A stretch of DNA of 64,000 nucleotides, taken from Flavobacterium sp. HTF. Lineage in GTDB: Bacteria; Bacteroidota; Bacteroidia; Flavobacteriales; Flavobacteriaceae. Location: the NCBI RefSeq assembly GCF_003105115.1, contig NZ_QETH01000002.1, forward strand, positions 1 through 64,000, given 5' to 3'. Position numbers and translations under genes: made by a program. Position 1 is the first letter of the stretch. Every line of letters starts with the position of its first letter. Shown here in pieces: positions 41,283 to 51,350 of this stretch. Below the pieces are notes generated by a model. The model was not told the DNA's origin, did not search any database, and worked only from the letters and a program-made list of their open reading frames with translations.

Positions 41283-44200
41283 ATGAAAAAAATATTAAAC
41301 ATATACTCATTGCTTTTTCTCCTGTTTTTTTCGGCAGGAATTAATGCCCAGAATACAACCCCTCTTATACAATCCAAACTTGACGGAACAATCGTTGATG
41401 ACATTACTAATCAGCCCATTATAGGAGCATCTGTAACCATTAAGGGAACAACGCACGGAGTTGTGACAGATGCAGAAGGAAAATTTTATTTTCAGACCGG
41501 TCAGAAATTTCCTTACACCCTTATAGTAAGCTATATCGGATACAAAAAAGCTGAAGTTATAGTCGAAAAAAATCCGGTGATTATTCACTTAAAAGAAGAA
41601 AGACAGGAACTTGACGAATTGGTAGTTGTGGGTTACGGAACGCAGAAAAGAAAAGATATTACAGGTTCTGTAGCTTCTGTACCAAAAGCAAATTTATCTC
41701 AGGTAACCTCATCGGCAGATAACTTACTGCGAGGCGCTGTTGCGGGTGTGGTAGTTACGCAAAGTTCCGGTCGTCCGGGTGCTTCTTCCAGCGTGCGTAT
41801 TCGTGGAGGAAACTCCATTACAGCGGGTAACGAACCGTTATATGTGGTTGACGGAATTTTGATTTACAATGACAACTCAAACAGTTCTGCGGGGGTATCT
41901 TTTGCAGGAGCGAGTTTAAATGTTTTATCAACCATAAATCCGGCCGATATTGAATCTATCGAAGTATTGAAAGATGCTTCTGCCACTGCAATTTATGGTT
42001 CACGTGGAGCAAACGGTGTTGTAATTATCACCACCAAAAAAGGAACAAAGGGACAGGATAATATTTCGTACCAGGGTTATTTTGGATTTCAGAATGTTTC
42101 TAAAAGACTTCATGTAATGAATGCCAGCCAATGGGCAAGTTTACGAAATGATGTTCAGGCCAGTATTGGCCAGGCTCCTTCTTTTACCGCAGCGCAGATA
42201 GAAGCTTTTAAAACTTCAGGAAGCTACGACTGGCAGGATGCTGCTTTCAGGACTGCCGCTCCGGTGCAAAATCACCAGTTGTCTTTTTCAGGCGGGGACG
42301 AAAGATCACGATATTCTATTTCTGCAGGATATTTTGATCAGGAAGGTATTGTTTTGGGATCTGATTTCAGACGTATTTCTCTTCGTGCGAATTACGAAAG
42401 AAACTATTCTCAAAACTTTAAATTCGGTATCAATGCCAATTATAGTAATTCACTTTCCAATGGTTTAGGAGCCAGCAGCAGCGGTGGAAGAAATCCAAAC
42501 CCTATAGCCGGTATTTTATTAACTGCTCCTGTAGTACCAATTAGAAATGAAAACGGAAGTTATAATGTAACCAACAATCCGTATGCAACTTCTGTAAACG
42601 GTTATGTTCCGAATCCGATTAATGATCTGGAAAATACTGTTAATGAAACTAAAATCAACAGAATCCTAACGAGTTTATTTGGGGAGTACAAAATCACTAA
42701 AAAACTGACTGCAAAAGTGGCTGTAAGCGGTGACGTTATCAATACAAAACAAAATTATTATGCGCCTGCAAATACATCAAATGGTGCAGGAACAAAAGGT
42801 TTGGCTTCTGTTGGGGACAGACTGGTAAGCTCCGTATTAAATGAAAATACCTTAAACTATAACACCAACTTTGGTGAAAACCACAAATTCTCAGCTTTAG
42901 GAGGTTATACACTTCAATACACTCAGGGCGAAGTGGTTAATGCCGGTGCCAATACATTTATAAATGATTCTAATACTTATAATGCTCTTCAGGATGGTGT
43001 TCCTGTAAAGCCGTATAGCGATGCATTCGAAAGTGTTTTAAAATCATGGCTTACGAGAGTAAATTATTCTTATAAGGGAAAATACAATTTTACGGTTTCT
43101 GCACGTGCGGATGGTTCTTCACGATTTGGATCTGAATCACTTTGGGGGTATTTCCCTTCTGCCGGTTTCTCATGGAATATTACCGACGAAGAATTTGCAA
43201 ACAATATCAAAGGTGTAACCGAAGCTAAACTTAGAATTACTGCCGGAACAACAGGAAACCAGGAAATTGGAAATTATCTTGCCTTGGCCTCAATGGGTTC
43301 TGTAAACTATTCTTTTGGAGGAACTTTATATACTGGTCTTGCCCCTACCCGACTGGCAAATCCGGATTTGAAATGGGAAAAAACAAACCAGTATAATGTT
43401 GGTTTAGATTTATCTCTTTTAGACAGAAAAATCAATTTTGTTTTTGATGTGTATTATAAAAAGACAAACGATTTATTAATCAGTGTACCAGTACCATTGA
43501 CTTCCGGATATGCAACTATACTTCAAAACATTGGAGGTGTTGAAAACAAAGGGATCGAAATTGGTTTAACAACTGAAAACCTGAAAACAGAAAACTTCTC
43601 ATGGAACTCTAATATTGTTTTCTCTGCCAACCGAAATAAAGTGGTAGCAATCGGAAACGGAGTCGATCAGTTCTTTCCTGTAGTACCAAACGGCTCTCTT
43701 TTGCAACAACAGCCGGTTACCGTAAAAGTGGGTTTACCCTTAGGAACTTTCTGGGGATACAAAACAAACGGAATTTTCCAGACTCAGGAAGAGATCAATA
43801 CACAACCAAAAATCAACAGTTTAGCAAATACAAAAATTGGAGACAGAAAATATGTTGACACAAACGGAGATGGTGTAATCACTGCTCTTGATAAAGGAAA
43901 CTTAGGTTCTTCACAACCAAAATTTGTTGGAAGTTTCAGCAATACGGTTTCTTATAATGATTTTGATTTGAGTTTCTCTTTTCAGGGTTCTTACGGCGGA
44001 AAAATCTTCAATGCCTTAAATCAGCAGTTAGAAATTTCTACTCTTGGAACCAATGCCAATGTGACTTTAGAAGATCGTTGGACACCGACAAACCCAAGCA
44101 ACGAAATTCCAAGAGCAACAAGTTCTCCATTAGGAATCGTTTCTGAGCGTTATGTAGAAGATGCTTCTTTCTTACGATTAAAATTAATCACTCTTGGATA

Positions 44201-44408
44201 TACTCTACCAAAAAGCGTGTCTAAAAAACTGGGCGCAAAAAGTGTGAAATTTTATGTCTCTGCAGAAAACCTGGTTACCTGGACAAAATACACTGGTTAT
44301 GACCCGGAGGTAAGTTCATACGAACAAAACAACTTATATCCCGGAATTGATTTTGGTTCTTATCCAAACTCAAAAACATTCATCTCAGGCCTGAACGTAA
44401 CTTTTTAA
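41283..44408 (+). CDS. SusC/RagA-family TonB-dependent transporter
   Basis: 1041 residues from the ATG at 41283 (an upstream in-frame TTG would spoil the signal peptide). Signal peptide to about residue 23 (LFFSAGINAQ), a carboxypeptidase-like barrel-adjacent domain (GTIVDDITNQPIIGASVTIKGTTHG), the SusC signature VVGYGTQKRKDITGSV, plug domain (IRGGNSITAGNEPLYVVDG) and a 22-strand-type barrel ending FISGLNVTF. It pairs with the SusD-like lipoprotein 16 bp downstream. Location behind Cys leaders and before sulfatases suggests uptake of sulfated molecules. Confidence 0.95.
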   Translation: MKKILNIYSLLFLLFFSAGINAQNTTPLIQSKLDGTIVDDITNQPIIGASVTIKGTTHGVVTDAEGKFYFQTGQKFPYTLIVSYIGYKKAEVIVEKNPVIIHLKEERQELDELVVVGYGTQKRKDITGSVASVPKANLSQVTSSADNLLRGAVAGVVVTQSSGRPGASSSVRIRGGNSITAGNEPLYVVDGILIYNDNSNSSAGVSFAGASLNVLSTINPADIESIEVLKDASATAIYGSRGANGVVIITTKKGTKGQDNISYQGYFGFQNVSKRLHVMNASQWASLRNDVQASIGQAPSFTAAQIEAFKTSGSYDWQDAAFRTAAPVQNHQLSFSGGDERSRYSISAGYFDQEGIVLGSDFRRISLRANYERNYSQNFKFGINANYSNSLSNGLGASSSGGRNPNPIAGILLTAPVVPIRNENGSYNVTNNPYATSVNGYVPNPINDLENTVNETKINRILTSLFGEYKITKKLTAKVAVSGDVINTKQNYYAPANTSNGAGTKGLASVGDRLVSSVLNENTLNYNTNFGENHKFSALGGYTLQYTQGEVVNAGANTFINDSNTYNALQDGVPVKPYSDAFESVLKSWLTRVNYSYKGKYNFTVSARADGSSRFGSESLWGYFPSAGFSWNITDEEFANNIKGVTEAKLRITAGTTGNQEIGNYLALASMGSVNYSFGGTLYTGLAPTRLANPDLKWEKTNQYNVGLDLSLLDRKINFVFDVYYKKTNDLLISVPVPLTSGYATILQNIGGVENKGIEIGLTTENLKTENFSWNSNIVFSANRNKVVAIGNGVDQFFPVVPNGSLLQQQPVTVKVGLPLGTFWGYKTNGIFQTQEEINTQPKINSLANTKIGDRKYVDTNGDGVITALDKGNLGSSQPKFVGSFSNTVSYNDFDLSFSFQGSYGGKIFNALNQQLEISTLGTNANVTLEDRWTPTNPSNEIPRATSSPLGIVSERYVEDASFLRLKLITLGYTLPKSVSKKLGAKSVKFYVSAENLVTWTKYTGYDPEVSSYEQNNLYPGIDFGSYPNSKTFISGLNVTF

Positions 44409-44424
44409 GTAAAAAATATATAAA

Positions 44425-45897
44425 ATGAAAAAGATAATAATAACATTCCTTTTAAGTGCCGGACTATTTGTATCGTGCACAGATCTGGAGGTAACACCAA
44501 CCTCTTTTGTAACCGAAGATAATTACTTTATCACCCAGGATGATGCCGTTGCGAGTGTAACTGCAGTCTATGCCTCTTTGAGTGTTGATCCGGGAGAGCA
44601 GAGTTTATTTGGAAGAAATCTTTATTTCTTAACCGATATGGCTTCAGATTATGCTGCGGCAGGAGTTTCTGCTACGAATCCACAGGTAAGGGCTTTGAGC
44701 AGTTTAACGCATGATGCAACCTCAGACCGTGTTCAGGTAGCGTGGAGACAAATTTATGCGGGGATCAACAGAGCCAATGTTTCTATTGACAATATCCCGA
44801 AAGTATCGGGATCTGAAGTGGTAAAAACAAGATTAATCAACGAAGCTAAATTTATCCGTGGCTTACTTTATTTTCAGGCAGTTCGTCTTTGGGGCGGAGT
44901 TCCGATTGTTTTGCACGAACCGACTACTATTGAACTTGAAAGTTTGAAAACAAAAAGAAGAAGTGCAGAGGACGTTTATGCGCAGATTATTTCAGACTTA
45001 ACCGCTGCCGAAGCTTTGCCTGCCACTTATGGTGCAGCAGACACAGGAAGAGCAACATCAGGAGCTGCAAAGGCAATTTTAGCAAAAGTTTACCTGACGA
45101 GAAAAGAGTGGCCAAATGCCATTTTAAAATCAAGAGAAGTAATAAATGGGGGTTACGGATATGCTCTTTTCGAAAACTTTCAGGACATATTTACTAAAAC
45201 AAAAAAGAACGGAAAGGAACATATTTTCTCTGTTCAGTTTGAACCGAATCAGGCCGGAAACGGATCTAGCGGAAGTACTTTTCAGGCAACATCGTTTACC
45301 GGATTTACAGCAACAGAACCTGCTGATATTATCTCTGATGTGGCATTATTCTATGACATTTATGAAGCCGGAGATACAAGAAGAGATGTTAGTTATGCTA
45401 AACAATTGCTTAATCCGACAACAGGAACGCTTTATACATTTCCAAAACCAATCTTCAAAAAATACCTGGATCTGAGCAATTTGGCAACTCCCGGGAATGT
45501 TGCCATCAATTTTCCGCTGATTCGTTATGCTGACATTTTATTGTCTTTAGCGGAAGCGATCAATGAGCAGGGAACTCCAACACCGGAAGCTTTTGAACTG
45601 ATCAATCAGGTACGAAGAAGAGCCTACGGAAAACCGATCACGACACCAGATGCAACAGTAGATTTAGTTGGTTTAGATCAGGCCGGTTTCAGGGCTGCCA
45701 TACAGGAAGAACGCAAAAAAGAATTTGTTCAGGAAGGACAAAGATGGTTCGACTTGGTACGTTGGGGAACTTTGGTTACCGAAGTGAAAAAAGTGACAGC
45801 AAAAAATTCAGTTTCAGCAAAAAATAATCTTTATCCTATTCCGCAAAGCGAAAGAAATATTGACCCGGATGGTTTACCACAAAACCCTCTGTATTAA
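44425..45897 (+). CDS. SusD/RagB-family nutrient-binding lipoprotein
   Basis: 490 residues, lipoprotein with Cys18 (LSAGLFVSC). Typical SusD elements: TSFVTEDNYFITQDDAVASVTAVYASL, AWRQIYAGINRANVSIDNI, AKFIRGLLYFQAVRLWGGVPIVL, RYADILLSLAEAINEQG, and the C-terminal EERKKEFVQEGQRWFDLVRWG. It sits at the cell surface over the SusC barrel and captures the ligand. The ligand is probably an organosulfate, from neighbouring sulfatases. Confidence 0.95.
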   Translation: MKKIIITFLLSAGLFVSCTDLEVTPTSFVTEDNYFITQDDAVASVTAVYASLSVDPGEQSLFGRNLYFLTDMASDYAAAGVSATNPQVRALSSLTHDATSDRVQVAWRQIYAGINRANVSIDNIPKVSGSEVVKTRLINEAKFIRGLLYFQAVRLWGGVPIVLHEPTTIELESLKTKRRSAEDVYAQIISDLTAAEALPATYGAADTGRATSGAAKAILAKVYLTRKEWPNAILKSREVINGGYGYALFENFQDIFTKTKKNGKEHIFSVQFEPNQAGNGSSGSTFQATSFTGFTATEPADIISDVALFYDIYEAGDTRRDVSYAKQLLNPTTGTLYTFPKPIFKKYLDLSNLATPGNVAINFPLIRYADILLSLAEAINEQGTPTPEAFELINQVRRRAYGKPITTPDATVDLVGLDQAGFRAAIQEERKKEFVQEGQRWFDLVRWGTLVTEVKKVTAKNSVSAKNNLYPIPQSERNIDPDGLPQNPLY

Positions 45898-45926
45898 CTA
45901 GAAAACTACCAAAAAAACTATTAATT

Positions 45927-47846
45927 ATGAAAAATTTTAAAAATAATTTAGCAATCAAAAGTCCTAAAAAAGGGCTTTTGATTACTGCATTGCTAGTGGC
46001 ACAACTGGGAATTGCACAAGAAAAAGAAGAGTTTAAAGGCACAATCGGCAAGACTCTGGCTGATTCTAAAGAATATTGGCCTGAACCTGTAAAAGCACCA
46101 AAAGGCGCTCCGAACGTAGTCTGGATTTTACTGGATGATGTTGGTTTTGGAGCGGCAAGTGCTTTTGGAGGATTAATCAACACTCCGACTTTTGATAATC
46201 TGGCGGACAACGGATTACGCTACACCAACTTCCATACAACGGCAATTTGTGCTCCAACGCGTGCTGCCTTACTAACCGGAAGAAATTCAGGAAGAGTACA
46301 CGTAAGCGGATTTTCGCATACTATTTTATCGGCAGGTTTTCCCGGCTGGGACGGAAGAATTCCTTCTGATAAAGGAACCATCGCTGAGATTTTACGTGAA
46401 AACGGATACAACACTTTTGCCGTTGGTAAATATGGTGTAACTCCGGATGAAGACGCTACAGATGCGGGGCCGTTTGACAGATGGCCAACCGGAAAAGGTT
46501 TTGATCATTTCTACGGATTCCTTGGTTCTCAAACCGATCAGTACAATCCTGATTTAGTGGAAGATCAGGTACATATTAAACCTGACGGACGTCACTTAAA
46601 TGAATTGATTACCGACAAAGCAATCAGCTATATTCAAAAACAGCAAAAAGCAGCACCCGGAAAACCATTCTTTTTATACTATGCGCCGGGAGCGATTCAC
46701 GCACCTCATCAGGTTGCCGAAAAATGGGTTGAACCTTACAAAGGAAAATTTGATCAGGGCTGGGATGTTTATCGTGAAAAAGTATTGGCAAACCAAAAGA
46801 AATTAGGAACTGTTCCTCCCAATGCCGTTTTACCGGAACGCAATCCGCTTATTACCGAATGGAAAAAATTAACTCCGGATCAGAAAAAAGTATATGCAAG
46901 ATTCATGGAAGTTTACGCCGGATTCCTGACGTATACAGATGCTGAAATTGGAAGAGTGGTTAATTACCTAAAAGAAAGCGGCCAGCTTGACAACACTTTG
47001 ATCTTTGTTGCCATTGGAGATAACGGAGCCAGTAAAGAAGGAACTTTGCAGGGAACAATCAACCAAAGTTTGTTTTCTCAGGGAAAATCAGAGGAAGAAA
47101 ATCTTCAGAGCAATTTGAATAATATTGGCGAAATCGGAACTGCAAAAGGTTTAAATACCAATTATCCTCTGGGATGGGCGCAGGCAACAAACGTTCCTTT
47201 CAAAAACTGGAAACAAGATGCACATTCTGAAGGCGGAACCCGTAACCCGTTAATTGTTTTTTATCCAAACGGAATAAAAGACAAAGGCGGAATCAGAAAT
47301 CAATACAGCCACGTAACGGATTTATTGCCTACAACTTTGGAAATTGCCGGAATCAAAGCACCGGAATATATCAAAGGAATTAAACAGGATATTATTCAGG
47401 GTTCTTCATTTCAGGCTTCTTTGGATAATGCAAAAGCAGAATCTTTACACAAAGTTCAGTACTACTATATCTTCGGAAACAGAGCTATTTATAAAGACGG
47501 ATGGAAAGCTGCGGCGGCACATTTACCGGATTCATTTGCTGTAAAACAATCATTAGGTAAAAACGAAAAACCGGTTGCAAGCAATTTTGACACTGATGTT
47601 TGGGAATTATACAACTTAAACGAAGATTTTAACGAACGTAACAATCTGGCTAAAAAGTATCCTGAAAAACTGGCTGAACTTCAGAAATTATTTGATGAGC
47701 AGGCAAAAGAAAACAATGTTTACCCGTTGATTGACTGGCAGGATGTTTACAACAGAAGAATTCATAATACCGGAGCTGACAAAGGAAAAACTTTGCAGGA
47801 TTTAGTGAAACAAGTAACTAAACCAGCTGATACAGAAACTAAATAA
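45927..47846 (+). CDS. Arylsulfatase-type sulfatase 1
   Basis: 639 residues with a signal sequence (about 1-32, ending GIAQ). Formylglycine-type motif CAPTRAALLTGR with Cys108, metal residues in WILLDDVGFGAASAFGG, and GDNGASKEG plus HSEGGTRNP later in the chain. It hydrolyses sulfate esters outside the cytoplasm after Cys108 is converted to formylglycine; the maturase is not in the window. It is very similar to the next sulfatase, a tandem duplication. It follows the susD-type gene by 29 bp. Confidence 0.93.
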   Translation: MKNFKNNLAIKSPKKGLLITALLVAQLGIAQEKEEFKGTIGKTLADSKEYWPEPVKAPKGAPNVVWILLDDVGFGAASAFGGLINTPTFDNLADNGLRYTNFHTTAICAPTRAALLTGRNSGRVHVSGFSHTILSAGFPGWDGRIPSDKGTIAEILRENGYNTFAVGKYGVTPDEDATDAGPFDRWPTGKGFDHFYGFLGSQTDQYNPDLVEDQVHIKPDGRHLNELITDKAISYIQKQQKAAPGKPFFLYYAPGAIHAPHQVAEKWVEPYKGKFDQGWDVYREKVLANQKKLGTVPPNAVLPERNPLITEWKKLTPDQKKVYARFMEVYAGFLTYTDAEIGRVVNYLKESGQLDNTLIFVAIGDNGASKEGTLQGTINQSLFSQGKSEEENLQSNLNNIGEIGTAKGLNTNYPLGWAQATNVPFKNWKQDAHSEGGTRNPLIVFYPNGIKDKGGIRNQYSHVTDLLPTTLEIAGIKAPEYIKGIKQDIIQGSSFQASLDNAKAESLHKVQYYYIFGNRAIYKDGWKAAAAHLPDSFAVKQSLGKNEKPVASNFDTDVWELYNLNEDFNERNNLAKKYPEKLAELQKLFDEQAKENNVYPLIDWQDVYNRRIHNTGADKGKTLQDLVKQVTKPADTETK

Positions 47847-47858
47847 TGATTACCAAAA

Positions 47859-47941
47859 CCTGCAAGGTTTAAAACCTTGCAGGTTTAAATCTATTCCGGC
47901 AAAAATCATCAAATTCTACAAGGTTTTGAAAACCTTGCAGG
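47859..47941. repeat. CCTGCAAGGTTT palindrome pair between sulfatases
   Basis: CCTGCAAGGTTT-A-AAACCTTGCAGG (47859-47883) is a perfect 12-bp palindrome; a second copy CTACAAGGTTTT/AAAACCTTGCAG lies at 47916-47941. The same pair is at 54883-54968. These may tune the operon's mRNA stability. Confidence 0.75.
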
Positions 47942-47958
47942 AAATCAACTCGTAAACA

Positions 47959-49881
47959 ATGAAAAAAAATAAATACAATACAGCAAACATTAAAAGCCTA
48001 CAAAAAGGACTTTTGATTACGGCTTTACTTGTCACTCAATTTGGAATTGGGCAAACCAAACCGGATCCAAATTATAAAGGCGTAGTAGGAAAAACTCTTG
48101 CTGACTCCAAAGAGTATTGGATCGATCCCGTAAAAGCTCCCGAAGGTGCGCCAAATGTGGTCTGGATTTTACTGGATGATGTTGGATTTGGAGCTACAAG
48201 TGCTTTTGGAGGTTTGGTTAATACTCCTACTTTTGAAAAACTGGCTAATAACGGTTTGCGTTATACCAACTTTCACACCACTGCCATTTGTGCCCCTACC
48301 CGTTCGGCATTATTAACCGGACGTAATTCGCACGCCGTTCATGTTGGAGGATTTTCACATACATCTATGTCGGCAGGATTTCCGGGTTGGGACGGAAGAC
48401 TTCCTTCTTCGGCAGGAACTATTGCAGAGATTTTACGTGATAATGGCTACAATACTTTTGCTGTTGGAAAATATGGTGTCACTCCGGATGAAGATGCAAC
48501 AGATGCAGGGCCTTTTGACAGATGGCCAACCGGAAAAGGTTTTGAGCATTTTTACGGATTTCTTGGTTCTCAAACCGATCAGTACAATCCTGATTTGGTG
48601 GAAGATCAGACCTGGTTAAACGGAAATACAAAACTAAACGGTGCCGAAAAAGACAAATCTAAAAATGAATTTGTAACGGATTTAAAAGGAAAGCATTTAA
48701 GCGAATTAATTACTGATAAAGCAATTACATACATTAATCGCCAAAAACATGCGGCACCAAACAAACCTTTCTTTTTGTACTATGCACCGGGAGCAACACA
48801 TTCTCCGCATCAGGTAGAAAAACAATGGAGTGATAAATACAAAGGTAAATTTGACGAAGGCTGGGATGCCTACCGTGATAAAGTCATTGCCAATCAGAAA
48901 AAATTAGGACTGATTCCATCTGATGCAAAACTTCCGGTTCGTGATTCTTATGTTCCGGCGTGGAATACGTTATCTGTAGATGAGAAAAAACTATACGCTC
49001 AGTTTATGGAAATATACGCAGGGTATTTAGAATATACCGATTTTGAAGTGAGCAGAATTGTAGATCACCTAAAATCAATTAACCAGCTGGACAATACTAT
49101 TTTCTATATTATTTTGGGAGATAACGGAGCGAGTAAAGAAGGAACTTCAATTGGACTGGTAGACGAATCATTCCGAAAACTTTCTGATCCTAAAACAAAA
49201 GAAGAATCTTTGAAAGCCAATTTATCTAAAACAGCCTTATTGGGAACGCCTGCAGCCACCAAAGAAAATTATCCTCACGGATGGGCTTTGGCAGCCAATA
49301 CTCCGTTTAGAAATTTAAAACAAGATGCACATTCTGAAGGTGGAACAAGAAATCCGTTAATTGTATATTATCCGAAAGGAATCAAAACTCCCGGAATTCG
49401 TACGCAATACGGGCATGTAATTGATATTCTACCGACAACGTTAGAAACTGTCGGAATTAAAGCTCCGGAAACCATCAGAGGAATTGCTCAGGATTCTATA
49501 CAAGGGACTTCCCTGGCCTATTCTTATGCGGACGCAAAAGCGCCTTCGAGACACAAAATACAGCATTATTACATTTTTGGATCAAGATCACTTTATAAGG
49601 ACGGATGGAAAGCTTCGGCACCTCATCATCCTGATTACATTGATATTACACAAAATGATGCTTTATCTCAAAAAGATGAACCAAGCAATTTTGATAATGA
49701 TGTCTGGGAACTTTATAACCTCAACGTCGATTTCAACGAAAGAGTCGATTTAGCCAAAAAGAATCCGGAGAAATTAAAAGAACTTCAGGCTGAATTTGAT
49801 AATCAGGCAAAGAAAAACAATCTCTATCCTTTGATTGACTGGCAGGACGTGTTAAGACAGCGCATTCACAAGAAAAAGTAA
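47959..49881 (+). CDS. Arylsulfatase-type sulfatase 2
   Basis: 640 residues. Near-duplicate of sulfatase 1, with a signal sequence ending GIGQ, formylglycine motif CAPTRSALLTGR at Cys111, the same LLDDVGFGATSAFGG metal site and HSEGGTRNPLIVYYPKG. It differs by an insertion of about 18 residues (around NGNTKLNGAEKDKSKNEF), which lies in a surface region that often shapes substrate choice. Probably a paralogue with altered substrate range. Confidence 0.93.
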   Translation: MKKNKYNTANIKSLQKGLLITALLVTQFGIGQTKPDPNYKGVVGKTLADSKEYWIDPVKAPEGAPNVVWILLDDVGFGATSAFGGLVNTPTFEKLANNGLRYTNFHTTAICAPTRSALLTGRNSHAVHVGGFSHTSMSAGFPGWDGRLPSSAGTIAEILRDNGYNTFAVGKYGVTPDEDATDAGPFDRWPTGKGFEHFYGFLGSQTDQYNPDLVEDQTWLNGNTKLNGAEKDKSKNEFVTDLKGKHLSELITDKAITYINRQKHAAPNKPFFLYYAPGATHSPHQVEKQWSDKYKGKFDEGWDAYRDKVIANQKKLGLIPSDAKLPVRDSYVPAWNTLSVDEKKLYAQFMEIYAGYLEYTDFEVSRIVDHLKSINQLDNTIFYIILGDNGASKEGTSIGLVDESFRKLSDPKTKEESLKANLSKTALLGTPAATKENYPHGWALAANTPFRNLKQDAHSEGGTRNPLIVYYPKGIKTPGIRTQYGHVIDILPTTLETVGIKAPETIRGIAQDSIQGTSLAYSYADAKAPSRHKIQHYYIFGSRSLYKDGWKASAPHHPDYIDITQNDALSQKDEPSNFDNDVWELYNLNVDFNERVDLAKKNPEKLKELQAEFDNQAKKNNLYPLIDWQDVLRQRIHKKK

Positions 49882-49941
49882 ATAAAAACCCCGTCAGAGC
49901 TGTTACGTCTGTAATAGCTCTGATATTAAAAAAAGTAAATT

Positions 49942-50493
49942 ATGGCAGCAACAAAACCACTTATCAGGAAAGGCATTTTTGCTTTGATCCTTGTAGTAAT
50001 TGCAGTAAGTTTTTACTACTTAACTATATGGGTAACTCCGTATTATGTTCAGCATAAATTCGCTTCAAAGAGCGAAGGTTATGTCAATACGCCACGATTT
50101 GGTGAGCAGCCAAATGCTGAAAACAGCCGCGTTGTTCCTTTACCAAATCCTGATTTCCTGTATTCTACAATCAGTTACGATTTAAAAGAAAATGTTTTGA
50201 AAATTTCCGGTATCGTTCCTGATTCAACCTATTGGTCCATTTCGGCTTATCAGGAAAATACAACCAATTATTTTGTTGAAAACGAAGAAAAAGTGAAAGC
50301 AAAATTTGAATATTATTTAGCTCCTGAAGGAAGCACATCAGAAGCTTTAAAAAATATTCCGAAAGAAAAGATCATTTACAGCCCGACTACAAAAGGCCTG
50401 ATCCTGTTTCGTTATTTAGTTTCAAAAGCGTATCCGGTAAAAACGCTGGCAGAATTGCAGCATGGTGTAACAGTAGAAAAACTGACTAATTAA
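49942..50493 (+). CDS. DUF1254 membrane-anchored protein
   Basis: 183 residues. One N-terminal transmembrane helix (about 11-32), then an extracytoplasmic domain with the DUF1254 pattern: PNPDFLYSTISYDLKENVLKISGIVPDSTYWSISAYQENTTNYF. In many bacteria DUF1254 and DUF1214 are halves of one protein; here they are separate adjacent genes, 25 bp apart. Function is unknown. Position between sulfatases suggests a role in handling sulfated or hydrophobic substrates. Confidence 0.75.
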   Translation: MAATKPLIRKGIFALILVVIAVSFYYLTIWVTPYYVQHKFASKSEGYVNTPRFGEQPNAENSRVVPLPNPDFLYSTISYDLKENVLKISGIVPDSTYWSISAYQENTTNYFVENEEKVKAKFEYYLAPEGSTSEALKNIPKEKIIYSPTTKGLILFRYLVSKAYPVKTLAELQHGVTVEKLTN

Positions 50494-50518
50494 TTTTCAA
50501 CTTTAAAATCAAATCAAA

Positions 50519-51112
50519 ATGGCTTTAAATCAAAAAATAAAGAAAATAGCAATCGGACTTGGATTAGTTCTTTTGGCTGTTGTTTTAGGAAGCGGAATTG
50601 GTGTTTACAACATTACTTCCGGAAAAAGTGATTCCCAACGCACCATTGGCAACTGGCAGACTGTTGATAAAGACAAAGACCTAAGTACTGTCGATTTACT
50701 GACTATTGCGCAGGTAGCTGTTTTTGGTCCTTATGCCTTAACCAAAAAAGAGGTTATTTATCTAAGTACCAGTACAGATAGTGACGGAAATCCTTTAGAC
50801 CCAAAATCGGACTATGTGATTAACGGAAAAAAACTCGATGCAAAATACTGGAGCATTACTGCGTATGACCAAAACGGGTTTTTAATCAAAAATCCAATCA
50901 ATAAATACAGCTACAATCTGGAAGATGTAAAATATGAATCGGACAGTACTACTTATAAAATCAACCTTTCGGGTTCAGAGAAAAAAGAAAACTGGCTGCC
51001 CATAAACAATGTCGAAAAAACGACTTTAATCATTCGTTTGTATTTGCCTTCAGAAAAACTGAGAGAAAATCTAACAGTTGAGACACTTCCGATTATTCAA
51101 AAAGTAAAATAA
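50519..51112 (+). CDS. DUF1214 membrane-anchored protein
   Basis: 197 residues with an N-terminal helix (about 10-30). The C-terminal half matches DUF1214: LDAKYWSITAYDQNGFLIKNPINKYSYN, then INLSGSEKKENWLPINN and TLIIRLYLPSEKLRENL. It is the partner half of the DUF1254 gene just upstream, so the two probably form one complex at the outer face of the inner membrane. Biochemical role not established. Confidence 0.75.
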   Translation: MALNQKIKKIAIGLGLVLLAVVLGSGIGVYNITSGKSDSQRTIGNWQTVDKDKDLSTVDLLTIAQVAVFGPYALTKKEVIYLSTSTDSDGNPLDPKSDYVINGKKLDAKYWSITAYDQNGFLIKNPINKYSYNLEDVKYESDSTTYKINLSGSEKKENWLPINNVEKTTLIIRLYLPSEKLRENLTVETLPIIQKVK

Positions 51113-51159
51113 AAAGCATTTTATAACAAAATAAATGAAAAACGAATAAATAAAACTCT

Positions 51160-51186
51160 ACTACATCCATAGAATTAGCAGTTAAT
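51160..51186 (+). promoter_or_regulatory. Possible degenerate copy of the leader dyad
   Basis: ATAGAATTAGCAG (51169-51181) differs at one base from the ATAGAATTAGTAG in the cysE leader dyad, but no TAnnTTTG box precedes it. It may be a remnant or an internal binding site for the same regulator; chance cannot be excluded in AT-rich sequence. Confidence 0.3.
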
Positions 51187-51224
51187 TATTTAGTTTTACA
51201 TTAAGTATTAAAACACAGAGCGAT

Positions 51225-51344
51225 ATGAAACGAGTAGATTATGAAATCATAGGAAAAAAGATTGTCGTTGGCGCAATTGTATTTTTAGTTCCGCTGGTAA
51301 TTTTAGCCGGAGGATTGGTATTAATTAATCAATTTTTAAAATAA
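51225..51344 (+). CDS. 39-residue single-helix membrane microprotein
   Basis: A short ORF, MKRVDYEIIGKK followed by a hydrophobic helix (IVVGAIVFLVPLVILAGGLVLI, residues about 13-34) and the tail NQFLK. It ends 6 bp before the membrane hydroxylase ATG, in the same direction, so it is likely co-translated. A single-pass helper or stabiliser of the hydroxylase is plausible; no family recognised. Confidence 0.65.
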   Translation: MKRVDYEIIGKKIVVGAIVFLVPLVILAGGLVLINQFLK

Positions 51345-51350
51345 GAAATC

